DNA of 7,109 nucleotides, from positions 1 through 7,109 of the forward strand of contig JAAZND010000103.1 of NCBI GenBank assembly GCA_012798485.1, in the 5' to 3' direction. Every line of letters starts with the position of its first letter. Within the stretch, counting starts at the first letter, position 1. Below are positions 1 through 5,818 of the stretch, piece by piece. The notes under the pieces are model-generated. The model had not been told where the DNA came from. It saw only the letters and a list, made by a program, of their open reading frames with translations, and ran no database searches. The DNA comes from Candidatus Beckwithbacteria bacterium. Lineage in GTDB: Bacteria; Patescibacteriota; Microgenomatia; UBA1400; UBA1449. A program made the translations under genes and the position numbers.

Positions 1-425
1 ATTTATTTTCAGAGGCAAAAAAAGAGAATTTAGGAACAACTTTTCATACTGGAGAAGCAACAGGAATAGATGAAATGTGGGAAGTAGTAGAAGAAATTAA
101 ACCAGATAGAATCGGTCATGGTTTAGCTTGTGTTCAAGATAAAGCTCTGATGGAAAAAATTGCCAAGGAAGAAATAGTTTTAGAAAATTGTCCGACTTCC
201 AATCTTCAGACTGGGGTAGTAAAAGATTATGGACAGATGCGAGAAATCTTTGCAAAATTTCAAGAATATAAAATTAAATTTACCATTAATACTGATGGTC
301 CGGAACTGCAGAAAACCAATCTTAAAGAAGAATATCGAAGACTTTTAGAAAATGAAGTTCTAACACAAGATGATTTACTTGCCTGTAATCAAATTGCTAG
401 ACAAGCTACTTTTATAAAAAATTAA
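1..425 (+). CDS. add: Adenosine deaminase family protein, C-terminal part (5' end outside window)
   Basis: This is the C-terminal part, about 140 codons, of a metal-dependent adenosine deaminase, which hydrolyses adenosine (or deoxyadenosine) to inosine and ammonia in purine salvage. The reading frame is open from base 3, so the gene begins before the window. Visible motifs in family order are HTGE (bases 45-56; zinc-ligand His and catalytic Glu), RIGHG (catalytic His), ENCPTSN, and NTDGP (288-302). In classical enzymes the last motif is NTDDP: the first Asp binds zinc and the second contacts the substrate. Here the second Asp is Gly. The protein stops soon after the ARQATF segment, somewhat earlier than typical bacterial enzymes. 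A hairpin terminator follows directly. The family is clear. Strict adenosine specificity is less certain because of the Asp-to-Gly change and the missing N-terminus; a related nucleoside or adenine deaminase is the alternative. Confidence 0.88.
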   Translation, partial: LFSEAKKENLGTTFHTGEATGIDEMWEVVEEIKPDRIGHGLACVQDKALMEKIAKEEIVLENCPTSNLQTGVVKDYGQMREIFAKFQEYKIKFTINTDGPELQKTNLKEEYRRLLENEVLTQDDLLACNQIARQATFIKN

Positions 426-429
426 GATC

Positions 430-464
430 AAAAGTTAATAATTTTTTAATTATCAACTTTTTTT
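430..464 (+). terminator. Rho-independent-type terminator after the adenosine deaminase gene
   Basis: Bases 430-443 pair with 448-461 to give a 14-bp stem with one A-C mismatch (437/454) and a TTTT loop (444-447). A run of seven T (458-464) overlaps and follows the 3' arm. The stem is nearly all A-T, so it is weaker than a classical GC-rich terminator, but its position four bases after the stop codon and its T-run fit one. It would separate the deaminase transcript from guaB. Confidence 0.6.
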
Positions 465-467
465 AAA

Positions 468-504
468 ATGACAGACAAACTTAACCTTTTAACATTATCA
501 TAAT
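468..504 (+). promoter_or_regulatory. Possible guaB promoter
   Basis: A promoter is expected here because a terminator-like hairpin ends at 464 and guaB starts at 507. ATGACA (468-473) matches the -35 consensus TTGACA in five of six positions. CATTAT (493-498) is a four-of-six -10 candidate at a long 19-base spacing; TATCAT (496-501) is a better hexamer but at an even longer spacing. Either would start transcription within a few bases of 507. The region is so AT-rich that chance matches are likely, and the same bases can be read as an 11-codon open frame ending in TAA. Confidence 0.25.
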
Positions 505-506
505 AT

Positions 507-1553
507 TTGACTTATGATGATGTTTTGCTTTTGCCAAATTATTCTGATGTATTGCCGGCTGATACAGATGTGAGTACTCATTTAACAGCCAATATTAAAT
601 TAGATATTCCCATTGTCGCTTCTCCTATGGATACTGTTTGTGAGGCTCGTATGGCTAAAGAAATAGCTAGACTTGGCGGCTATGGTATTATTCATCGCAA
701 CTTATCAATCGAAGATCAAGTAGCTCAAGTTAAAGAAGTTTTAGATTTAAACTTACCAGTTGGAGCAGCAGTTGGAGTAGGAGAAGATTTTAAAGCTAGA
801 GTTGAAGCTTTGATTAAAGCTGGAATTAAGGAAATTTGTATTGACAGCGCTCATGGGCATTCAAAAAATGTGATTGAAGCTACGAAATTTTTAAAAGAAA
901 ATTATTCTGTAATTGATGTTATTGCCGGGAATGTGGCAACCTATGAAGGCGCTAAAGCTTTATTTCAAGCTGGCGCTGATGCAATCAAAGTTGGGATGGG
1001 TCCTGGGTCAATTTGTACTACTCGGATTGTGTCTGGGATGGGAGTGCCTCAGTTGAGTGCTTTGGTCGAGGCTTTACGCGCCCGTGCTGAGTTTAAAAAT
1101 AGATATGTGATTGCTGATGGAGGGATCAAAACCAGTGGTGATATTGTCAAAGCTTTGGCAATTGGCGCTGACACAGTGATGCTCGGTTCTCTTTTAGCTG
1201 GTACGGATGAAGCTCCAGGAGAAGTGATTCAAGTTAATGGAAAAATGTTTAAAACTTACCGTGGAATGGGCTCTATTGCGGCTATGAAAAAGGGGAGTGC
1301 CGCTCGCTATGGTCAGAAATGGGAACCAGGTAAAACTAAAAAATTAGTGGCAGAAGGAGTAGAAGGGTTAGTTAAGCATAGCGGCAAGCTCGAGGACTTG
1401 CTTTATCAATTAGTCGGTGGTTTAAAATCTGGTTTAGGTTATCTTGGTGCTAATAATTTAGAAGAACTTAGACAAAAAGCTAAATTTATCAAAGTTTCCA
1501 GTGCAGCTTTGCAGGAATCCCATCCTCATAGCATTATTGTAAATGGGGAATAA
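507..1553 (+). CDS. guaB: IMP dehydrogenase lacking CBS domains
   Basis: This is inosine-5'-monophosphate dehydrogenase, which oxidises IMP to XMP with NAD+, the committed step to GMP. The TIM barrel is complete: the LTYDDVLLLP start, ASPMDTV (38-44), the GNVAT strand (141-145), the loop GPGSICTTR with catalytic Cys170, ADGGI (203-207), the GSLLAGT phosphate-binding segment (227-233), YRGMGS (251-256), and a flap with the Arg-Tyr pair (267-268) that marks IMPDH rather than GMP reductase. At 348 residues it is about 140 short of the usual length: barrel residues 62-78 run straight into PVGAAVG at 84-90, where other enzymes insert two CBS domains. It therefore lacks the regulatory Bateman module. 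The start is odd. TTG at 507 is the only useful start in the open frame, there is no ribosome binding site, and an in-frame TAA lies six bases upstream. PRTase and guaA follow on the same strand. Confidence 0.95.
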   Translation: MTYDDVLLLPNYSDVLPADTDVSTHLTANIKLDIPIVASPMDTVCEARMAKEIARLGGYGIIHRNLSIEDQVAQVKEVLDLNLPVGAAVGVGEDFKARVEALIKAGIKEICIDSAHGHSKNVIEATKFLKENYSVIDVIAGNVATYEGAKALFQAGADAIKVGMGPGSICTTRIVSGMGVPQLSALVEALRARAEFKNRYVIADGGIKTSGDIVKALAIGADTVMLGSLLAGTDEAPGEVIQVNGKMFKTYRGMGSIAAMKKGSAARYGQKWEPGKTKKLVAEGVEGLVKHSGKLEDLLYQLVGGLKSGLGYLGANNLEELRQKAKFIKVSSAALQESHPHSIIVNGE

Positions 1554-1570
1554 AAATTATAAAAAATTAG

Positions 1571-1660
1571 TGTCATTGCGAGGAAATTCGAGAAATCTTT
1601 ATAATCTTTTAAGATCTCTCCATTCTTCTGATTTATATCAGACTAAGTCGAGATGATATG
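1571..1660. repeat. Degraded palindromic intergenic repeat
   Basis: The gap between guaB and the phosphoribosyltransferase gene holds nested inverted repeats. The outer arms are TGTCATTGCGAG (1571-1582) and the segment 1647-1658, which match in 8 of 12 positions when reverse-complemented. Inside them, 1590-1599 pairs with 1611-1620 (9 of 10), and 1627-1632 pairs perfectly with 1637-1642 around a 4-base loop. A GTCATTGCGAGGA-like start and GAGATGA-like end resemble the short mobile or REP-type palindromes dispersed in many bacterial genomes. A single copy is visible here, so calling it a dispersed repeat is inference. It could also act as a processing site or weak terminator between the two genes. 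Confidence 0.45.
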
Positions 1661-1668
1661 TAAAAAAT

Positions 1669-2274
1669 ATGCAACTTAAACCAATTAGTTTTTCCGGCGA
1701 AAAGATTACTTATCTTGCTCCTACTTGGAAACAATTAGAAAGTCTAGCTTTTAATCTTGCTCAAAAAATTATTAAAGATGGTTTAAAAATTGACCGTATT
1801 GTGACACTGGCTAAAGGCGGTTGGCCTATGACAAGAAGTTTAGTTGATTTTTTAAAAGTCGATAAAGTGGCTTCTATCGGGGTTAAATTTTATTCAGGCA
1901 TTAATCAAAGATTAGAAAAGCCAGAAATTTATCAAGATTTACCAGTTTGTGTGAAAGATGAAAAAGTTTTGCTTTTTGATGATGTCGCTGATAGCGGAGA
2001 AAGCTTGCTTTTTGTTAAAAATTATTTACTGTCTTGTGGAGTAAAAGAGATCAAAACTGCAGCTTTGTTTTATAAATCTCACAGCAAAATAGAACCGGAT
2101 TTTTGGGGAGCAAAAACTGACGCTTGGATTATTTTCCCTTATGAGGCTATAGAATCAATTAATATTTTAGGTAAAAAATGGGAACAAAAGGGTTTTTCTA
2201 AGTCAGAAATTGAAACTCGTTTTGCTAAAATGAATTTTAAAAAAGATTGGGTGAATTATTTTATGAATTTATAA
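1669..2274 (+). CDS. Purine phosphoribosyltransferase (hypoxanthine/xanthine/guanine type)
   Basis: This 201-residue type I phosphoribosyltransferase is predicted to join a free purine base to PRPP, giving IMP, XMP or GMP and pyrophosphate in the cytoplasm. The PRPP-binding motif VLLFDDVADSGES (100-112) has the adjacent acidic pair Asp104-Asp105. The early AKGGW loop (48-52) is in the position of the pyrophosphate-binding loop. WIIFPYE (153-159) matches the C-terminal W..FPWE-like segment of the Hpt/Gpt-like group (COG2236) common in archaea and some bacteria. Length is normal for that group. It starts at ATG 1669 without a clear ribosome binding site and sits between guaB and guaA, the genes that use its products. 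The preferred base cannot be read from the sequence. A pyrimidine or xanthine-only enzyme is possible but fits the context less well. Confidence 0.82.
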   Translation: MQLKPISFSGEKITYLAPTWKQLESLAFNLAQKIIKDGLKIDRIVTLAKGGWPMTRSLVDFLKVDKVASIGVKFYSGINQRLEKPEIYQDLPVCVKDEKVLLFDDVADSGESLLFVKNYLLSCGVKEIKTAALFYKSHSKIEPDFWGAKTDAWIIFPYEAIESINILGKKWEQKGFSKSEIETRFAKMNFKKDWVNYFMNL

Positions 2275-2315
2275 AAAATTTAATTTGTAAATTGTTAATT
2301 TTGCAATTAAATTTT
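2275..2315 (+). terminator. AT-only hairpin between PRTase and guaA, possible weak terminator
   Basis: Bases 2275-2285 and 2305-2315 form a perfect 11-bp A-T stem. A second 5-bp stem (2289-2293 with 2297-2301) sits on the same axis around a GTT loop, separated by a 3x3 internal loop. The structure begins right after the PRTase stop codon, and a short T-run (2319-2323) follows just before the guaA ATG. It contains almost no G-C pairs, so terminator strength is doubtful. It may only attenuate transcription or be a by-product of base composition. Confidence 0.3.
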
Positions 2316-2323
2316 AAATTTTT

Positions 2324-3841
2324 ATGATACTCATTATTGATTTTGGTTCACAAACAACTCATTTAATTGGTAGAAGATTAACTGATCTAGGAGTTGAAGT
2401 CAAAATTGTTGACCCAGATGAAGCTTTAGTCCAAATTAAAATTCTAAAGCCAGCCGGAATTATTTTATCCGGAGGACCTTTGAGCGTCTATGCAGATAAA
2501 GCTCCAATTGTTGATCCTAAAATTTTTGCTTTAAATATCCCAGTTTTAGGGATTTGTTATGGCTGGCAATTGACAGCTAAACTTTTAAAAGGCAAAGTAG
2601 AATATCATGCTCAGGAATATGGACCAACAACTTTAAAAATTCAAGAATTTACTGATCTTTTTTATGGTTTACCGGACAAATTTGCGGTTTACGAATCACA
2701 TGGAGATTCAGTTGTGAAACTGCCAAAAGATTTTGAGATTTTAGCAAGCACTGGATCGGTTGAATTTGCCGCAGTCAAACACAAGGAGAAAAAAATCTTT
2801 GGAGTGCAGTTTCATCCAGAGATGGAACATACTGAGTTTGGTAGTCAAATTTTACAAAATTTTGCTACAAGAGTTTGCAGTTTAGCTTTAAAACCTAAAG
2901 AATTAGAAATAGATAAAATGATTGCTGAGATTAAAGAAAAAGTTGGAAGCCATCAAGTAATTGGAGCTTTTTCTGGAGGGACAGACTCGGCTGTAGCTGG
3001 AACAATCGTAGCCAGAGCCATCGGAAAGCAATTTATCCCCATTTATGTTGATAGCGGCTTAATGAGAGAAGAAACACTTAGTAGGATTAAAAATGACTTT
3101 CCTAAAATTTTAGGCATAAAAGTTAAAGTGATTGAAGCCAGACAAAGATTTCTTAAGGCTTTAAAAGGGGTGACAGATCCGGAGCAAAAAAGAAAAACCA
3201 TAGGCAAACTTTATATCGACATTTTTGAAGAAGAAATGCAAAAACACAAAGATGTTAAATTTCTCTTGCAAGGGACAACTTATGCCGATTTCATTCATTC
3301 TCAAGGCTCTAAACGTTCAGCGCATATTAAATCTCATCACAATGTCGGTGGACTGCCAAAAAATATGAAATTGAAACTACTAGAGCCTTTGCGTTATTTC
3401 TATACTGATCAGGTTAGACAAATCGGGCTTAAATTAGGTTTGCCAAAATCTGTGGTTTTTCAGCAGCCTTTTCCAGGTCCTGGACATGCAGTCAGGATTT
3501 TAGGAGAGGTGACAGCGCAGCGTTTAGCCAAGCAAGTACAAGCTGACATGATAGTAGTGCAAGAACTTAAAAAAGCTGGGTGGTATGAAAAAGCTTTTCA
3601 GTGCTGGTCAATTATGACTGGGACAAAAAGTACAGCTGTTAAAGGGGATGGTCGGGCTTATGCTGAAGTTGTGGCTGTAAGAGCTGTTACTACTAAGGAT
3701 CGTATGAGTGCTGAGTGGCTTCAGATTCCTTATGAGATTTTAGCTCGTATTTCGACTCGTATTGTTAATGAAGTACCAGACATTTCTCGGGTGGTTTATG
3801 ATATTACTTCCAAACCGCCAGCAACGATGGAGTGGGAATAA
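2324..3841 (+). CDS. guaA: GMP synthase, glutamine-hydrolysing
   Basis: This enzyme converts XMP, ATP and glutamine to GMP, the last step of guanylate synthesis. Its 505 residues match the usual single-chain bacterial form. The N-terminal class I glutamine amidotransferase domain (about 1-190) has the triad Cys78 in GICYGWQ with His164 and Glu166 in VQFHPEME. The ATP-pyrophosphatase domain follows, with the P-loop SGGTDS (217-222), then IKSHHNVGGLP (335-345) and a PFPGPG loop (382-387). The C-terminal dimerisation domain ends in the hallmark KPPAT.EWE. Several normally constant positions differ: Trp for Met after the nucleophile motif, Thr for Val in the P-loop, and QQPFPGPGH where RH/RQPFPGPGL is usual. 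None removes a catalytic residue, so the enzyme is probably active. It starts at ATG 2324 with no ribosome binding site. The HD-like gene begins 9 bases after its stop codon. Confidence 0.97.
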   Translation: MILIIDFGSQTTHLIGRRLTDLGVEVKIVDPDEALVQIKILKPAGIILSGGPLSVYADKAPIVDPKIFALNIPVLGICYGWQLTAKLLKGKVEYHAQEYGPTTLKIQEFTDLFYGLPDKFAVYESHGDSVVKLPKDFEILASTGSVEFAAVKHKEKKIFGVQFHPEMEHTEFGSQILQNFATRVCSLALKPKELEIDKMIAEIKEKVGSHQVIGAFSGGTDSAVAGTIVARAIGKQFIPIYVDSGLMREETLSRIKNDFPKILGIKVKVIEARQRFLKALKGVTDPEQKRKTIGKLYIDIFEEEMQKHKDVKFLLQGTTYADFIHSQGSKRSAHIKSHHNVGGLPKNMKLKLLEPLRYFYTDQVRQIGLKLGLPKSVVFQQPFPGPGHAVRILGEVTAQRLAKQVQADMIVVQELKKAGWYEKAFQCWSIMTGTKSTAVKGDGRAYAEVVAVRAVTTKDRMSAEWLQIPYEILARISTRIVNEVPDISRVVYDITSKPPATMEWE

Positions 3842-3850
3842 AATTTGGTT

Positions 3851-5818
3851 ATGGCAGGACAGGAAGTTGAATCTAGAATCAATTTAGAAGAAAAAGCTCA
3901 ATTGGAAAGATTAAGAGGATTAATTCAATATGACCATTTACCTATTTATATGAGAGTTATTCTAGAAACTCTATTGCCTCCGGATTTTGATATCAAACCT
4001 TTTGATCCAGCTTCGATTTTAGAAAGTGAGCCTACTTTTTTAGATGAAAGAGATAGGAAAATCAGACGAGATTTGATGGGGAAATTAGGTTTTATGTCTC
4101 CGTCCAGAAAAGGAACTTTAGATAGTAGAGATATTCCCCATTTAGGAGTGGCTATGAGTGAGGATAACGCCACTCTTGCCGGAGCTCTTTTTAATTCTCC
4201 AGATTTATTTCGTCTGTTTGCTGTGGGACAAGTTGAACCTCTTGCCAGTTTTGAAAATATCGAACAAGGGAAACATCCTGTAGATAGCCGTGGTCAACAT
4301 TCTTTCAATATGGCTTATTTTGCCGCCAAAACTAATTTTCGTTTAGCTTTACTAAATCCTGATTTATATAAAAAAAGAGTAGCGAAAGATATAGAAGTTT
4401 TGAGGAAAGCTTTTGGTTTAGCTGATCATGTTGGCTTTAAAATTAGCTCACAAACATTAGATTTGATAAATGAATATAAGGATAATTTGAGTGGCAGTCA
4501 ATATTTAGCTCTGGCTTATGCTTATGAATATAGTAAGTTGATTATTTTATATGCAGTTTTGCATGATTTCGAAACTCCTGCTTATGGAGATATTGTCATG
4601 AGAGCTGAAACAGTAGCTTATAGTGAGGATGAAAGATTAGTACAAAGTATTGATTATATTTTGCAGGGAAGATATTTAAGTCAAGTTTTAGAGAAATTTG
4701 ATGTTCCCAAAGAGTTGCTGCTAGCTTATGTCAAAAGTTTAGCTTCAGAATGTAGTCCAACCTTATTAGGTTATTTAATGAAAGATAAAAGAAGATTTAA
4801 CCAAACTGTTTTAGATAATATACCTCATTTAAGAGAATTAAAAGATAAGTCAGGATTTGACCATGATCAAATTTCTGGGACAATGCTTAATTTAGTCAGA
4901 CTGGCAGATAGTCTTTTACCTCAGAAAACTGTACAAGGAAGAGAAGGCGCAAAATTAAAAATGCCAATAGGATCTTTAGATGAAAGATTAAGGTTTCTTT
5001 TTTATGCCCAGGCAATGGGATGGACAAGAGATGAGGTAATAGCTCAATGTTTTAAAGCAGGAGTTGATCGAGAAAGGCTATATATTAACGCCGATGAAAT
5101 TTTAGTTGGTTATGATTTAACATTGAGAGAAATTGATTTTGATGGCAACAGTGAAATTATGTTAGTCTGCGTAAAACCTGGGAGTCTCAAAAGAGCTTTG
5201 ACGGCTTTTTATCTATTAACACTACTTGATTATCAAGGACCATTTCGTGCTCCGGTAGAAAGGTTAGTCAAAGATCTAATTAATAAAGGAATAGAGAGCG
5301 AGGAGGTTAATCTTGATTTATTTTTAAGTAGAGATGATAACTCTGCTTCTTTGCAATTAAGAAAGTTGGGCTTGGGTGTTATTCCACATGTTTTGGAAAA
5401 TTTTTTAGATAAAGGAAAAATTTATACTAAAGGAGAATTAGATAGTCAAATAGATAGTAATACAACCACAAGCGATTCTTTGGCTAAAAAAATATTTTTA
5501 TATCGTAAATTAAAAAGCGGAGAAGTTCTAGCCCAATTCAATCCAAAATATGGCAGTATCACTCAAAGAGATGATGGAAGTGTTGGTTTTATAGGTGATA
5601 TTTTGAGATTACAAAGAGGAACTGATGAAATTTCTGATAAAAGTTTATCGGCAAGATTTGATAGACTGATAGAAACGATGAAACAGCATGGAGAAGATTT
5701 TTACTATGTAATTGTTTTCTCTCAAAAGGATTATCAAAGTTTACTGGAAGCTTTATCAGCTACAAAAGGAAAATATTTCGTAGAGCAAGTTTTTAGAGAG
5801 TGGGAGTTAGTAGCATAA
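3851..5818 (+). CDS. Large uncharacterised protein with variant HD-phosphohydrolase signature
   Basis: I do not recognise this 655-residue protein as a named family. Between about residues 145 and 360 it shows the spacing of an HD-type metal-dependent phosphohydrolase: RGQHS (His150, the usual first metal ligand), then VLHDFETPAYGD with His238-Asp239 in place of HD.GHPPFGH, then a candidate fourth ligand Asp353 in LVRLADS. The second motif resembles dGTPases and related dNTP triphosphohydrolases, but its second His is Glu or Thr and the final His is Asp. No known domain is evident from about 365 to the end. That part is mixed alpha/beta with a hydrophobic stretch near 438-460 that looks like a core strand and helix, not a membrane segment. 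No signal peptide is seen. ATG 3851 was chosen; TTG 3845, two codons earlier in the same frame, is the alternative. The gene begins 9 bases after guaA, implying co-transcription, so a role in nucleotide-pool hydrolysis or sensing is a reasonable but unproven inference. Confidence 0.85.
   Translation: MAGQEVESRINLEEKAQLERLRGLIQYDHLPIYMRVILETLLPPDFDIKPFDPASILESEPTFLDERDRKIRRDLMGKLGFMSPSRKGTLDSRDIPHLGVAMSEDNATLAGALFNSPDLFRLFAVGQVEPLASFENIEQGKHPVDSRGQHSFNMAYFAAKTNFRLALLNPDLYKKRVAKDIEVLRKAFGLADHVGFKISSQTLDLINEYKDNLSGSQYLALAYAYEYSKLIILYAVLHDFETPAYGDIVMRAETVAYSEDERLVQSIDYILQGRYLSQVLEKFDVPKELLLAYVKSLASECSPTLLGYLMKDKRRFNQTVLDNIPHLRELKDKSGFDHDQISGTMLNLVRLADSLLPQKTVQGREGAKLKMPIGSLDERLRFLFYAQAMGWTRDEVIAQCFKAGVDRERLYINADEILVGYDLTLREIDFDGNSEIMLVCVKPGSLKRALTAFYLLTLLDYQGPFRAPVERLVKDLINKGIESEEVNLDLFLSRDDNSASLQLRKLGLGVIPHVLENFLDKGKIYTKGELDSQIDSNTTTSDSLAKKIFLYRKLKSGEVLAQFNPKYGSITQRDDGSVGFIGDILRLQRGTDEISDKSLSARFDRLIETMKQHGEDFYYVIVFSQKDYQSLLEALSATKGKYFVEQVFREWELVA

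Noticed and set aside
468..503. 11-codon leader peptide regulating guaB
   Set aside because: It has no ribosome binding site, follows a terminator T-run by 4 bases, and there is no attenuator hairpin between its stop codon and guaB; a promoter or an eroded N-terminus explains it better.
426..506. Purine riboswitch upstream of guaB
   Set aside because: The 81-base gap is too short once the terminator hairpin is counted, and none of the conserved loop or junction sequences of a guanine or adenine riboswitch is present.
507..1553. GMP reductase instead of IMP dehydrogenase
   Set aside because: The short length fits GMP reductase, but the loop CTTRIVSGMGVPQ, the Arg-Tyr flap pair and the VAEGVEG segment are IMPDH features, and guaA lies nearby.
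3946..4173. 75-codon minus-strand open frame inside the HD-like gene
   Set aside because: It is antisense to a long coding frame, has low-complexity Ser/Leu/Lys composition typical of antisense translation, and has no start signal or recognisable motif.
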